The notes under the pieces were generated by a model. That model was not told the DNA's origin and searched no databases. It worked only from the letters and a program-made list of their open reading frames with translations. A stretch of DNA of 64,000 nucleotides, taken from positions 235,866,503-235,930,502 of the forward strand of contig NC_073692.1 in assembly GCF_029784155.1 (NCBI RefSeq), in the 5' to 3' direction. Positions 21,279 through 35,201 of this stretch are shown one piece after another; the stretch's first letter is position 1; each line of letters begins with the position of its first letter. This stretch comes from Uranotaenia lowii. Its lineage: Eukaryota; Arthropoda; Insecta; Diptera; Culicidae. A program made the translations under genes and the position numbers.

Positions 21279-23391
21279 GAATGGCCTTTAACTTTCACGG
21301 CTTTGGCTGATTAAGATTCTTTAATTCTATGCTTGATTGAACTTAAATATGTCTACACAAAACTATTTCGGGGAACTGATTCATCCTTTTTTTATGACTG
21401 AATAACATGCTTTTGTTTGGGACTTAGTCTTCAAGACAAAAATCTTGCATAAGCGATCGATAAAATCTGAACAAAAATCGACCAAGTAAATTTATGACGA
21501 CTAAATAACAATCCTTTATCAGTGTTCAGCATCCCTATCTGAAAAGTTTGTGACACTAATTGAATAACTAACTCGGTTAAAATTTACGACTGTTAATCGT
21601 AACCTTGAGAGTTGCGAAAGTGTTTAATTTTTTTTTGCGTAAACTCTGACATACAAGCTCTAGCAAGGTTTCAAGGTGGTGCACATATCTAGAGGTAAAT
21701 ACAACTCGGGAAGAATAACCGCTGAATATTCTCAAATATTTGATCGAATATAATATAAGTTGCTAATCAGAATGATGACAAAATGATAAACTTTTTCAAC
21801 AACAGGCAAATTAACTCTTAAAGGTTTTAGCGATCTTCAACTAGCCGAACTAACTTACCAGCTAGTTCACTAAAAATTTAGCGAGAAAATAATTTCGCCA
21901 ATCAAATGTTTGCGAATTTATTGGCAATTAGTGATTAAGCGATTATTTACTTTTTGGCAAATAAGTTTAATTTGTTTACAAACGAAATACAAAAACTAGG
22001 TTTTACTAATAGTTTAGGAGTAAAAGTGAAAAAAATGATCGCTTACCTACATTAAAATAATTCATTGCGAGCGTTGACTTTGAATGTTTTGAATTAAGTT
22101 TGGATATGAGACCCTTGGAGACAAAGAGAATTTAAATTTTCGTTTACTACTTGCAATGCAAATTTTTGTAACTCTTTTTTTTAAATTTTTCAGAGGATGT
22201 TTGTCATATTGAAAGTTTTGTTTAAATTTTTGAATTTATGGTTATTATTGATCATTTATATCAATTCGCATAAATCTTTTTTTATTTTTTTATTTATTGT
22301 TGGAAGATTTGAACAACATCTGAGGACATAAAAGTACTATTTTTTATGTTTTCATAAAATTTAAAAAAAAAAACAGTTCAGTAACTATAAAAAACAGTCG
22401 TTTCAGAAAACCTTGCGTGCCAAAATTGAACCGTTGCTAAATGGCCTGGTTCTAAAATTGAAAGAATCTCTAATATATTTTTCTTTTTCATGAACATATT
22501 TATCTTTGGATACTTTATGCCAATGTTAAATTTTTTCACTTTTAATTGTTGTTTGAAAATTAATAGTGGTTAAGTAAATTCAGAGAATTTTAGAAAATCA
22601 TTTGAGAGAACTTTTCATAATGAGCCATGCAATCAGTTTTAAGTATTGAAACTAATTTTCTACTTAAGAATTTATTCCCCGGTCTTGTCCTGAGATCTGA
22701 TTTGAAGACACATTTACAGGATTGTTATTTGCTGAATTTTATTCATGAAATTTGATTTTTTCTTCAGCACTTTTGACTGAATAGCACGATTGAAGTTTTC
22801 ATCAATTTACAACATTCTTCGTGATAAATTTTGATTTTTTGGAAGAAAATTCCAAAAAAAACATTGATTATGATGAATTCAATCATCTGTTGGACGATAA
22901 TTTTCTACCCGGCACCATTTTTGATCGCGTCGATCGATTTTGACGAAACTTGACCAGGTATAATCATACATTTTTACATCTCTGGACCAAATTTCAAGAA
23001 TTTTCAAAAAAAAAAAATTGTCAAAGATGCAGCAGATTTGGTAAAGCAATTACAAATTGCCCCTTATTACTTAAATAGCTGTTGAACGTTAGTTGGATAG
23101 TTGAACTAAATTGTATGAAAATTCCATGAAAAAATATCAGCCGAAAGAAAAATGGCAACTTGTGAATGGTGGTAGAGAGTTCCTAGCTTCACGCGATTTT
23201 TTTTAGCGCAACTATATTTTTGAATTCCTGTTTCAGAAATATAAATAATTATCGGAAAAATAGAAATGTTTATATTTTTAATCCGAATTTCAAAATTTGT
23301 GCATACATATCATTGAATTTTCAGTGCTTCTCATTCGTACTGCTTCATCTGAATAGGGGATTTTCTGATTATCTTTAGGTCTTTAGGTCCT
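21279..23391. other. No gene recognised
   Basis: AT-rich, with long T and A runs and no coding signal. A segment at 22900-23000 (TTGATCGCGTCGATCG) has the look of MITE interior, but its ends could not be defined. Confidence 0.45.
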
Positions 23392-24130
23392 CCCCAAAAT
23401 TGAAAATTTGATTCGTTTTTTCATCTTTCTAATGTACGTTTTGAGTTAGATTCGGTTGATTTTTTGTAAATAAAATGAAATCATATTTCAATGCTACTAA
23501 CTCTGTTGTTTTTCAACGGAAATCATAAAATAGCACATCAAAACGCATTGAAATTTTATCAGAAACTGGAAATCAGTTTGCTGCAAACACTCTACAAAGT
23601 ACGAAAAAAAGTGTTTTTTACCTTCTTTTATAAGAGCTTTGGTTTCTTCGTAAAAAAAAGCGCGCGCATAATGAATATGTAAGTGGAGTTAGTCGACCAT
23701 TTTTTGCTTTCGATGCAAAAAAAGAGATTTTTGTCTTTATATCTAACACTTGAAGTAGTTATTGACTCACATTGGTGTTTTCAGATGAAAGTTGCATCAT
23801 AAAATGGGCAATACAATGACATTTTTTGCCGAATATTCGTTGATGCTGACGGTACTTTTAGAGACCATTTTAAGCTTATTTATAATTTTTCATGTTAAAG
23901 ATAATTTCTTAATTTTTTAATAACATTTTATTTAAAATTCTAATAAAAATTCCAATGCGCTTTTTTATGATTTCCGTTGAAAAATAACAGAGTTATGGAG
24001 CTTTGAAATACTAATGGTTTTAATTTATTTACAAAAAAAATCTAACCGAATCTAACTCAAAAAAAAAATTAGAAATCGGAATACAGGTGTTTTAAAAATG
24101 TAAAAATGATCCAAATTTTCAATTTTGATT
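23392..24130. mobile_element. Long-TIR (foldback-type) element
   Basis: Left arm 23392-23575 and right arm about 23955-24130 are diverged inverted copies (shared: AAAATTGAAAATTTG, GAGTTAGATTCGGTT, TTTTTCAACGGAAATCATAA). The interior, including CAGATGAAAGTTGCATCATAA, recurs at 47270-48030. This is a repeated non-autonomous DNA element with unusually long terminal repeats. The plus ORF at 23491-23682 lies in the arm and is not a gene. Confidence 0.7.
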
Positions 24131-25819
24131 TTTTTTTCAATAAAGGTTTAAAAAGGGTATGAAAGAGAAACGAGGCAAGATGGACACTTACAGTTTTTGC
24201 GAAACTGTGTGTTTATGAGTCTTTTTTCGAAGCGCATCTTATTATAGAGTTGATAGAATACTTGGTTTTTCATTTGGTGAATGCATGAATTTTGAGATAA
24301 AAATATTTAGTTTCGACGTGGTGAATAAACTAGTTTTAAAACAACTCCAAAAAATCTTCCCCAGAAAATGCACTAGTTGCAACTTTTTTTTCGCAACCAA
24401 TACTTTTTACAATCTATAGCCTTCGCAACTAATACCAGAAGCATTGAAAGCTGAAATGGCTATCCAATATCTAAGTTGTTCCAGTAAAAAATCTACTTCT
24501 GGTTGCTTCTGTTTTTATTCCAAAGTGAGCAAAAGTCAGTGAAAACAAAATTGTAAGTTTCAATTCAACGTTTAGTACAACTCCAGTAAGCTATTGAAAA
24601 AAAGCACTTCCAATTTATCTAAGGTTTTTCAAGTAATTACAACAATCCACCGCAGGAAGTTCTAGACCAGATACCGAAACCATCGGAAACCGTAAAGTAA
24701 AGAATAAAAAAGAAAAAAAAGAAGAACCAACATCCCACAAAAGCTGAAGTTGGTGGACGAGGAAAATTTTTCACATCATTAATTCCATTTCTAATTAGAA
24801 TATTTTCCCCGGCTTTGAACACCATCAATGCTGCAGCGCAGTGCTGTGTGATGGGTAAAGAGCAGAAAATCCCTCTACCCGGGTCCCATATTTTTTGCCC
24901 AGCTTCCCATTCATTTCATCTTAGGACTGATGCTACCGATTTTTGTGGCCAATGATGGCGCCTTTTTCGCTTACAAAGAAACACACCCACAATTGGGGAC
25001 CGGGTGGGGGCCAAGGAAGAAGAACCCCGAAAAAACAATCAGAAGAAAAAAAGAAGAACAAACTGGCAGGCTCGCCACAGCGACTGACTGCCTGAGAAAT
25101 GGTCCATTTTGGGGTAAAGGATGGTTTTTTGCAAATCGTCCAACTCCAACCGGGACTTTGGGAACCGATCGACTCCCGTCATGACTCCCCGTTGCTGTCT
25201 TCTTTTGGGGATGGCTACAGTAGAATGATTCAAATTGGAGTTTATCGACGTTAAAACTATTGTTCAAAAATCTTGACTGGTATGTTATATTACTTTGAAA
25301 TATTAAAATTCCAAATTCTCTAGTCTAGTCAGAACAGGAAAAGGTGTGACATTTTATCTAATTTTCGCAATTTTTTTTTTGTTTATCCCTTCTCAACCCC
25401 GATTTTTTCTTCGTTGAAAAATTCACAGAAGTGTAGTTTAATGATTACAAACAACTTTTGTTTTACGAGATACTTTATTGTTGGGGAAATTTCGTTAGCC
25501 ATGTTTTCATTAATTGCATAACCACAGGGGCTTAAAAACTTCATTTTCAGTAATTTTTCTGTTTTAACACACTTCAACCATTTTCTCCTAAATTTTGTTT
25601 CATATGAAGGCTGTATCCTTATTATATTTTATATAATAATAGTAAGAATTGTTCCACGAATAAAATAGATTATTCAACGAATAGTAAATTATGTCAATTT
25701 GTTGTCCTTTTTTCTCAACCCGCATTTAGACGGCGTTTATATCTCATCTCTTCTTCCGAGCTTAGGCGCTTTTTTCAATCAATCGAGAATGATTCTAACT
25801 CTTAGACCTACCTACCATT
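24131..25819. other. No gene recognised; 24830-25270 is GC-richer
   Basis: The section 24830-25270 is more complex and has overlapping ORFs on both strands with Pro/Gly/Phe-rich translations and no domain. The remainder is AT-rich. Confidence 0.4.
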
Positions 25820-26495
25820 ATTATTTTTTAAATCAGAAAATATGAGGAATCGATCAGACTCTATTTTGAAGGTTTTAAAGAGTTTTCTTGATCATAAAAC
25901 ACCTTCATAATATTTACAAATGCTTGTAATTGATAAAATAAGGCAGCTCGTGTGTGAAGGCCGAACTACAATTAAGATCGAAATATGGACAATGTTACTG
26001 AATAAATTAAGGGGCTAAATTTTTTTTAACTTTATTTATAAAACTTTAACTACAAAAAAAAATTAAATTTTGCCTTCATTCTATTCTTTTGGCCCTCGCA
26101 CTATTCCCCTTTAATTTTTTTCTCAAACTTCACAATTTGATACGGTTTCTAGCCTTTAGTCCTAGATAGGCTTTCCCTTGGAAAACGTCCCTTTTTTTAA
26201 TATCAAAAATTTACCTAAAAATATAACAAAAACTACACCAAAACTATACATTAACATAGGAAAAAAGTTGAACTGTCACATAAATCAACCTGCTGCTTTT
26301 CTAAACGCTTTGATTTCATCAGGAAGGGTGTTTGTCTGCGAGCCTTCCCAATTTGAAACTCAACATGTAGGCTTTAAAACGTAGAAAAAAGTTTTGAGAT
26401 ATTTTAACTTTAAACTTCGTTATTGATAATTATGTGGAAAAATTTCATGTTGATCAAAGCTACCAACCGGTGAACAATGTTACTCCGTTTTACGG
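25820..26495. mobile_element. Diverged partial copy of MITE family A
   Basis: It shares GAGTTTTCTTGATCATAAA, CACCTTCAT and ACAAATGCTTGT with 2309-3198. It ends with the family terminus CCGTTTTACGG followed by TA (26496-26497). The left terminus is missing, and about 100 bp of unrelated sequence interrupts it near 25930-26020. Confidence 0.65.
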
Positions 26496-26497
26496 TA

Positions 26498-27627
26498 GGT
26501 ATGTGAATGCAAGGTTATCATAATAAAACTATATGCAAAAAAAAGCCAATTCATACCGGTTCTAGTGGTGTAATTACATTGGCAGTGAAAAGCTTTCCAA
26601 TAAAAGCATAGTTTAATCATAATTAAGGTTGCTAGAATTTTTTCAGCACGTATTCGGGCCGGACAATCCGGGCAATTTTTTCTTTTAAACCTGACAAAAT
26701 CCTGGCTTCTTATTTCTAAATTGACGATAAAAAATCCGGGCAAATTTTATCAAAAGCCAGAAAAAAATTACAACACAATTTTTTTTTGTTTGATTTGACA
26801 AATAAACTGAAAAAATCCGGGCAAAATCCGGGTTTTCTATAATGATATCCGGGCCGGGCTGTTGCCAAATTTTGTATCAAAATTCCGGCCAAACACGGAT
26901 AAAATCGGGCGAATGCTTTTAAGCAATAATTTCTTGAAATAATTGAATCGCATGTAGGCCGAAAGAAAAACTATTTTCAATGTGGAATCAAGATTTCTGA
27001 AAAAATCCTGCGTTTCTTACACAAAAAAATCACGATTTTTGTGATTTGAACCTAAAACTCTGTGACGGTTTTCTGTGACGCTATTTTTATGATGTTCATT
27101 GGGAAATCAAGTCAAACATCAACAAATTGGAAACTTTTTACAGATTTAATAGAAAATAAAAACATTTACATTACCTGGTTTTCATATTTTCGTGGATGAG
27201 AGTCAGAAATAAAAAGTCGAGTGACATAAAAATTCATAATTTTGGAAATTTGTACAAATTTAGAAAAATCTGTGAATTCTGTAAAAGTTTAAAAATTCTG
27301 CGATAATTCAGATTTTTCTGTGATTTCGGCAACCCTGCCTTGGATAATAACCGCGACATGATTGAGATTTTCTCTCTGAAAATGATTTTTCGGCTTTCAC
27401 CTTGGCACAGAACCGAAGATCTTCATCGGAATGCGGGCATTGAATTGGCCAACAAAATCATCTCTAACTTCAGAGGCAAATCGATGCAGTCTTCCATCGC
27501 AGAGATTCGATCTCTTTACAATTAAGTTAGTTTTTAGGGTATAGGACACGAGCTAGCGTATAAGGGATGGTCGTTTTGATAGTTCAATGTTTTACACATG
27601 AGTGTAAGTGAGTTTAGATAAATTGAC
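26498..27627. other. No gene; degenerate repeats of ATCCGGGCAAA and TTCTGTGATTT words
   Basis: At 26650-26910 the word ATCCGGGCAAA or GGGCCGG recurs. At 27000-27330 TTCTGTGA and CTGTGATTT recur, as they do again at 30400-30475 and 31125-31165. These look like one diffuse dispersed-repeat family of unknown type. Confidence 0.4.
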
Positions 27628-27629
27628 TA

Positions 27630-28591
27630 CCGTCAACTGGGGCAACATGCAACACTTTTCAACTTCAATGGCTTCTAAAATCATAATGCTTACAGATAAT
27701 CATACCTCTTGTACATCAAAAGTTTTATGGTTGATGAGACACCAAATTGACGTAGTCAGAAGAATTATTGGTTTAACCAGTTATTTTTAATTTTACAAAA
27801 ACATGCGATTTTCACCCTACTAAAAAAAAGGGTAAGTTGCAACAAACTCAGTTATTAATGAAAAATCAAATGAAAACGATTGAACATTCAAAGTTTTTGA
27901 TACATTTGTGATGCCATAACGCATAAAGCACCAATTGCATTAATTTTAGGTTTTGTTCGAATAAAATTTTACATTTTTTTTTTGTCAAAAATGCTTTTAA
28001 GAAAAAAATGTTAATCTGTTGCATACATTTAGGGGTAACAAATACTTTAAAATATTCTATTATCTTAAATCATGTAAATAAAATTTAGAATGGATGAAAT
28101 TTTAATGTTAACAAACGCATAATGCAAAACAATCATATCTCGGCTTATCAAAACGCGATTTATGAGATTTAGTTCTGATTTGCATTTTGTTGCATTTTGC
28201 CCCAGTCAGCTAAGTGAATTATAAACATCTTTTTTTTTGAAAAAAATTGATGATTGTCGGAAAAATATGTGTACACCAACACTGTTGGATAATGAAAGCA
28301 ATATAAAGTTTGTAGGTGATATCATTAAGACTATCTGTCATACGAGGTTAAGTTTTTTACGGCATCGAAAAATGTAAAAATTTGTACATCTATTGCTCGA
28401 TTTTTTAATTTTTTTTATGAGGATAAAAAACTTTAAAAATCTCTTTCACGATGTTGAAAACTATGTCATCATCAATTTTTTATCATTCAATGATAACTTT
28501 ATTACAGTATATTGAAATAAAAATTTAATGAGTGTTGTGTTATACAAATGTTGCATCTAACCCTTCTTTTGCATGTTGCCCCGTTTGACGG
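27630..28591. mobile_element. TA-flanked MITE, family B (CCGTCAA...GGGGCAACATGCAA ends)
   Basis: Ends CCGTCAACTGGGGCAACATG and, reverse-complemented, CCGTCAAACGGGGCAACATG form inverted repeats that continue into CAA. TA flanks lie at 27628-27629 and 28592-28593. Length is 962 bp, with no transposase ORF. An internal fragment recurs at 48348-48560. The organisation parallels family A. Confidence 0.8.
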
Positions 28592-28939
28592 TATTTTTGA
28601 CGTAAATTTTCTAAAAGCAGGTTTTAATTATAAACAAATTTCGATATACTTGTTTGAAATTTGTGTGTTGCACCATATTGAATGCCTTATTTGAACTATC
28701 CTTTAGCAATAAAACGGAATTAACCAACTCTCTAAAATGGGAGCAGTATTTTCTTTTGTCCCGTCAATTGCCAAATGCATTCCAAGTACGGTTTGTGTTC
28801 ATATTGTTTCCCTGGTATAAAAACGCCTTGAAGTAGACTATACATTAGACCGCTTGCAAGCTTTGTATGCAAAGTTGAAATTCATATATTTTTACACATC
28901 CCATAACTTTTTTTAATTGTTTTTAGCGCCACAATTCAG

Positions 28940-29576
28940 TCCTGCATTAGCGCAACGAGTTTTAATTTTGTATGGAAATTTATATGGGATATCAAAATTT
29001 TTCTACCAAAAATCGCCAGAGATGTACAGAAAGTTCAAAAAATATATCTTTGGATTTTAAATATTTCTGAATTCTTGCAGTACATATAATGAAAACAAAC
29101 CTCTGACTTTTACCTCAGAAAAGATTATGAATGTAACGAAAAAAAAAATTTTTTTTTCAAAATATTTGTTAAATTTTTGCGTTTTTGATTGCTCATTTAA
29201 AAGCTGTTTAACCGTAGGATGAAAATAAAAATCGCAAAAAACTGCTTTGCATAGCCAATCAGTTTGTTGACTTATTCAACCGTGACAATAACATTTCTTG
29301 AAATTTGTGAAAGCTTTAGCCACCAGAATCTGCCATTTTGAAATAATTTACATGGATTTTAGATTATTTATTTTGATATGATTATAACTTGTTTCATGAA
29401 ATACTTTGCTTCTTCTCGTGTTACCAAAAAAGAAGCTTAAAATTATGCATAACTAATAATTAAAGACAAACTTCATTTCAAGCTTGTTTGAATTTTCTGG
29501 ATGATTTAATACGCAAAAATATCTTGGCCCATACAAATTTTCATACAAAATTGAAACGCGTTGCGCTAATTCAGGA
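28940..29576. mobile_element. Inverted-repeat element with ATTAGCGCAACG ends
   Basis: Left terminal TCCTGCATTAGCGCAACGAG and right terminal (reverse-complemented) TCCTGAATTAGCGCAACGCG, each followed by AATTTTGTATG-like sequence, form arms of about 50 bp across 637 bp. Target duplications are unclear, and the true ends may extend further out. Confidence 0.6.
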
Positions 29577-29939
29577 TTAACCAAATAATCTCAAATTTTA
29601 CACTGATGCTTGGTGATCTAAAAGACATCGAAAAATTATATGGGAACTGAAAGTCATTTTTTGCAGCCGTCTACTATTCATGCTAAGGTGAAATATTAAT
29701 TTTATAACATGGAGTGAGAATGCGTATGCTGAAAACTGAAATTCAAGGCTTTAGAAAAAAAAAATTATCAATAAAAAATTACGATTAGGTAAAATTTCAG
29801 ATGAACAAGTTCAATGACATTTGAACTAAAACGTCAAATACATAGAAGTTTAAAACACAAAAAAGAAATGAAAAAAGGTAAAATTAGATAGGTTTCTTTT
29901 TATTTCGATTATAGTCGTTTTTTTCATCTATATGCCATT

Positions 29940-30060
29940 CGCGACTTATATCAGTGCAAAACTTATCCGGTACAACTGAGATCGATGTTTACTCTTGGGC
30001 TCGAACTCACGGACATCGGCTCAGGAAGCAACTGACTTTCCAAGTCCCATTAGATCCAGG
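29940..30060 (-). repeat. tRNA-derived SINE-like copy 2
   Basis: On the minus strand it contains GTCAGTTGCTTCCTGAGCCG and box B GAGTTCGAGCCC (plus 29997-30008), nearly identical to the copy at 36-178. Box A is decayed. No poly(A) tail or TSD was found. Confidence 0.5.
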
Positions 30061-31204
30061 TTGATTTTGGATTTCAAACTTCAACACACTATGGTTCAAT
30101 GATTCGAATTATTTTATTGCATACTTTTAGAATTAAGCTTATTAAGGGGCGCAAACAATGGTTTGTCTTATATCAAAGCATCTGGCCAATGTATCTTCAA
30201 TAATTTTAGTTTATCTCTACCTTTACAAAACCGGTAAAACCGTCCATTTTCTCAATACCGGAGATACCGACTTTTCGACTGTAAAAATCGATATTTCCGG
30301 TAAATTATCCATCATTCTTTGGCATTGTTATAAAATTTGCAAAGGTAAATTTTTGAATTTAATAAACCTGTTTGAGTACACGAGTACGATAAAAATTCTG
30401 TGTTTTGATGAAATAAAATTCTGACTTTCTGTGATTTTACCCAAAAATTCTGTGATGGATTTCTGTGATCGTTTTTCCCTTGATTTCAATTAAAAGTCAT
30501 GTCAGATTGCGTCTTTTCACATTTTACTTAAGAAAAATCAATTAACATCACCAATATTATCATACTTTTCAACTCAAAGATAATTATCCAAAATTTATAT
30601 CGACTTATAGAATTTAATTGTGAAAAAAAAACGTCCTAAATTGAAAAAACTGATTTTGAATGTAAAAATATTTCATAAAAAAAGCAGGCCAAGTTTTATC
30701 AAAATCGTTTTAAGCGATGCTGGGCTTTCACAAATTAAAAGTTTAAACCAAAATGTTGAAAATTAAGTAGAAAATTTCTATTTTTTTCTGAAACTTCAAA
30801 TGTTTCAACAGAGTCAGCATTTAAACACATGTTTGAATGTTTGTGTGAAATTTGTTTACCAATATTTTTTTTGTTGATTGATGGAACTCTGTTGTTTTTA
30901 TTTTTATTTTTGCTGAAGCATTTTATTTTTCCAGACAAAGCAGTAACAAAGTTTTAATAAATTTACAGCATTCTTTTTTCCAAACAACTATATTTATTGC
31001 TGAATTTTAACTGATTGTTTTATTGATTTTTACCTATTTGTTCATTTTAATTTTTGAAACGTAAACTGAATTCGATTACGACCGAGGCTACGAAGTAAAC
31101 ATCCGTATTTTGGTTGGACAGCAAAAATCTGTAGCTCTGTGAATTGATCAAAAACTTTGTGACACTGTTTAGTGTTTAAGTTTTTTTTACCTAAAAATCT
31201 TTTT
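30061..31204. other. No gene recognised
   Basis: AT-rich. It holds CCGGTAAAACCG / ATACCGGAGATACCG words at 30230-30305 and CTGTGA words nearby. The plus ORF at 30158-30424 is composed of these and is not convincing. Confidence 0.45.
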
Positions 31205-32560
31205 GTATATCTAATTTCATATCATTTTCATGAAAGACTATAAAAACTTGTACATCCCTCTTACTGGAAGGGCAGAGGGTCTCCCAAGCAAAAGAGAAAT
31301 GCCTGCATAACTTGAGAACCATTCAAGTTAATGGCATGGAAGGTGCATTTGGCTACGAGATATATTTCTATGAATATTTGGTACCCGTTCCTTTTTCCTG
31401 TGAGAAGATAGGAAAGGGGGCTGTCCTACAATTTATTTACATAACTCTAGAATTAATAAAGCAAATAGAACTAGATTTGGAATGCGAGGGTTTTTTAAAC
31501 GAGAAATGTTTCTATGATTCTTTGAGACCTCTCCTTTCTTTCCGTCAATAGGAAGAAAGAAAGAGAGAGGGGGGCTTCTATACAATTTTCATTGCATTGT
31601 TCGTTAACTATTCTAGCAAACTAAACCAAATTGGCATGGGAGGATATTTGGATAAGGGTAAAGCTGCTATGATTGTTTGAGACTCCTCCTTACATGATTT
31701 GGGAGGATAAAAAGAGGGTAGGGGACCCATACATTTTTTTTGCAACATTTGTTAACTGATCAATGCAAGAGTATTTGCGTGAATGAAGTGTTCTCAAGAT
31801 GGTTTGAACCCTTCTCACCTTCCATTGGAGAAACAGAGAGAGGGAGGGGGCTTCCATACGATTTTATGAATAAGTGGAGAAATTGTCGAACAAATGGAAC
31901 TAAATATTACATGGGAGGGTATTTGGATACCGGAAAAGACTCTATGGTTGTTTTAGACCCCTCCCTGGTCCAAAAAAAAAAAACAAATAGAATGAGACTA
32001 CAACAGTTTTTTTTAAAGATATCGAGACATAATCAGTTAAAAGGCACCGAATTCGGTATGAGATTGAATTTTGATAGGAGTAATGTTTGTTATAATTATT
32101 TGGGATCCTTACCTTCTTCCATTGAGTGAGAAAGGAAGAAAAGGCGGAAACCCCATTCATTTTTTATGCATATCTATAGAAAAAGTCATACAAAAGAAAC
32201 CAACTTATCATCTTTTGCATAACTCGATAACAGTTTAAGCAAATGAAGCCAAATTTGTCATAGGAAAGTTTATGGAAGTAAGAATTTGAAACTACTCCTA
32301 TCTTTTCATTTGAAAAATATAAAAGGGAGAGGGGTGCATCCATATTTTTTTACCAACTCTATAAATAATAGAGCAATTTTTCTACCGGAGGGATAGGGGT
32401 ACGAGAAGTGTTTTCTTGAATTATTTAACAGAGAGGACTTTCATATTTTTTTAATGACTTGTAAACTGATCAAGCAAATGAAATGGAATTTGGCATGGGG
32501 AAGAATATTATACTAGTAAAACATTTATGTTCCCAGAATTTAGGAACTTATCAATAAATA
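31205..32560 (+). mobile_element. Decayed Helitron-like fragment
   Basis: Plus-strand diverged copy of the subrepeat region seen on the minus strand at 48561-56203. It has recurring CATAACTTGAGAACC-like, GGCATGG, TTTCTATGAATATTTGGTACC and AGAGGGAGGGG words about every 150-200 bp. The ORFs at 31312-31551 and 31740-32129 arise from it. Terminal sequences have decayed. Confidence 0.55.
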
Positions 32561-35201
32561 AATACAGTCTTAACTTAAGAAACAAAATAATGATGGGAAA
32601 ATAAATTGTAGGTTAGGTTTTGATAACAGAAAATAATTTTTAAGAAAATTAGAATTATTTTCATTTGTATTGCAATTCAAAACTCAAGTTATAACTTTCA
32701 GTTCATGGAGTTGATCTAAGATGATGTTGATATTTAAATATAAAAAAAATGAACTAACAAATAAATATTTAATGTTTTTTTTTTAATTTGCAGTTTCCTT
32801 CAATTTTACAAGTTAGAGCAATGCACAACGGGTCAACTAGTTCCTTATAAAAGTTTGGAGCATAAATTCATGTTTCCACCAAAATTCCATAACAAAATCA
32901 CTTCAAATCGAAATAAAGCATAAAAATATATGGATCATAATTGAACCCGCCCACTGCCGGGAAGGCACTAAATTTTCTTTATAACGTTATCTTTAAGGCT
33001 CTAAATTACGCTGCTTGTCGTTTTGTACTGCTATCGAATGCCATTCATCCATTGGCACTGGGACATGGGGCCGGGGGAAGAAGTTTTTGGTGGCCAACAA
33101 CCTCCTCCTAGCTGATTCTTTTTTGTTCTCGTTTGAACCCATCCAGTGGTAGGTCAGGTCATAGCTTTTCCGACTTTTTGCTGGCTAATTAAAAGTGAAG
33201 TCACATCAGCAACATGCAAAATTGATAGCGTACCATGTGCTTGAGATGAAAATCCTTGAACAAGTTCTCCAGTTGGCTTAGTTTCTGATTGAATTGGAGG
33301 TTTCTTTGTTCTATGGAGTAATATTGCTGCCAATAAAATAAGTTAATGACTTAGAAATAAATGACTTATACCACGTGATTAATGAAGATCGAGAGGTTGG
33401 AGTATTTAAATTGACAGTGCATGAAAACTTAAAGGTGTATTCGAATTATCAGCATGATTAATTTTAATGATCTTTTAACCGGACTTAAGTTAAACTCAAA
33501 CATAAGTTAAAGGTGAAAATGACCTTTAATTTTGTAGATAGATTACCATCAACCAGAGTTATAATTCAAGGAAAATCTGAAGCTACCTTGCCTATCGGCA
33601 TTATCTTCTCCTGGAAAACGCAAGCAAATAAAATGCTGAGTCAAATCTTAATAGTTGCGATGGTTTGCAAATGCATTTCGCATTGCGATGATGGTTGGTT
33701 TGTCGCTCTTTCGAAGCCAGAGAGATGGTAAAATTAACCAACAGATGATTAAAAGAACTCATTCTATTTTACCGTTCTTCTCTTTTTCCCACCATACTCT
33801 GATTCACCTTTCCAGTTTTCACGGTTGCAAAACGACAGGCATCATTGAGAAACCGAGAAAACCGCAAAGATACATCTTCATTTTGTTCCAGGTTGACTTG
33901 GTTACGACTGCACTGGGTGGAACGATTTCATTTTTTTTCCTTACGGTGCCAAAGAAGGGTATTTTGGGAGGAAACGCCATAATTGTTACTTGTTTACTAC
34001 AGAAAACGCCTGAAGTTATACATACATTTTTATGACACAAATTAATCTAAGCTTAAACGCCATGTCGTAAACTACCCGTTATTCTTCAATTAGTATATAT
34101 ACGATCTAATTCATCAATCATAAGTCTTTGGGAAGTAAAAATCCATCCAAATAAGTAAGAAAAAAAATAAGACTTTAAAAATTATTACAAATCAATGGAG
34201 GTATCTTGTTGTAATCCACAGAACTTCGTATCCAAGACCAATAGTGCATTCAAAAGCAGACTTTAATAATTGATACTAGTTTTCAACCTCGTGCTATCAG
34301 AACGGATTTTTTGTCATCTAAAAAAGATTCCAAATGCCCCAATCTACCCATAACAATTTTACAAACCCTGACCGTCATTTAGCGTAGAAGGGAAGAAAGA
34401 GGAAAGAATTTGCTGGCTTTAATTGCTTTAATTGCTGGTTTTGCCTTGAGATGGCAAGCGCGCGGGTGGGATGCACCTCTTTGGGTTTGATACTGCTCTA
34501 TGTACTGTATTATACATACATATAAAGCTAGGTATAGCTACACAAAATCCCGAGCACGACGATGTTTGCCCTGAACTTTCGTTCCGTGTCCCACTCCCGG
34601 GGCAACCGAGGTGGAAAATGACTGACAAAATGAAGAATATGCCCTCAATTGCTGAGCTTCCGTCTCCAAACCAACCATGGATGGTGGCGTTGCTGTTGTT
34701 GGGGTCCTCCTAGCTTCGGGGCATTCGCCGGGCTTGGTTAAATTGCTTCTACGTTTTTGCAAGAAATGTCATTCATTCAATCTCAGTTTTTGAAGTGCCC
34801 CCCTTACTCGCAAACACATGAAATGCATGCTTCAACTGATGATATTTTTTTTATCACAGATTTTATAAAGATGCGCTGGATGTGTTTAATTGGATAATTC
34901 GCTGTATTCCAAAATAAGGAGTTTGTCTCAAAGAATAGTGTGTCATAGTATCTTTATTATGTAAATCTGGTGTTTTCTTGGCTATATTTTTTTAATTTAA
35001 TGAATCCTTTGGCTAGATTACTTGACCACTGTCAAAGATTATTTTTCGTTCACATTTCTCATTGTGAATCTGTTTATTGCCTAATATGGAACACTGCCTG
35101 TTGCTCAGAAACTCATCGTGATCTTTTTATAGTATACTTTAAGGCGCTTTTTTTCATTAGTTTTCAAAAGCAAAGCAGGACTGAGCAATCTCAACATAAC
35201 A
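32561..35201. other. No gene recognised; 33000-34050 and 34380-34800 complex
   Basis: Two patches of relatively complex, apparently single-copy sequence contain overlapping ORFs on both strands (33655-34035, 34471-34713, 34538-34762). None has a domain I know or consistent splice signals. They may be conserved non-coding DNA, but that is unproven. Confidence 0.4.

Noticed and set aside
24930..25267. Overlapping ORFs (plus 24930-25184, minus 24971-25267) as a gene
   Set aside because: Three frames are open over the same bases. Compositional bias explains this better than coding selection.
33655..34035. 126-residue plus-strand ORF as a host gene
   Set aside because: The opposite strand is also open, there is no recognisable domain, and the hydrophobic stretches come from T-rich runs.
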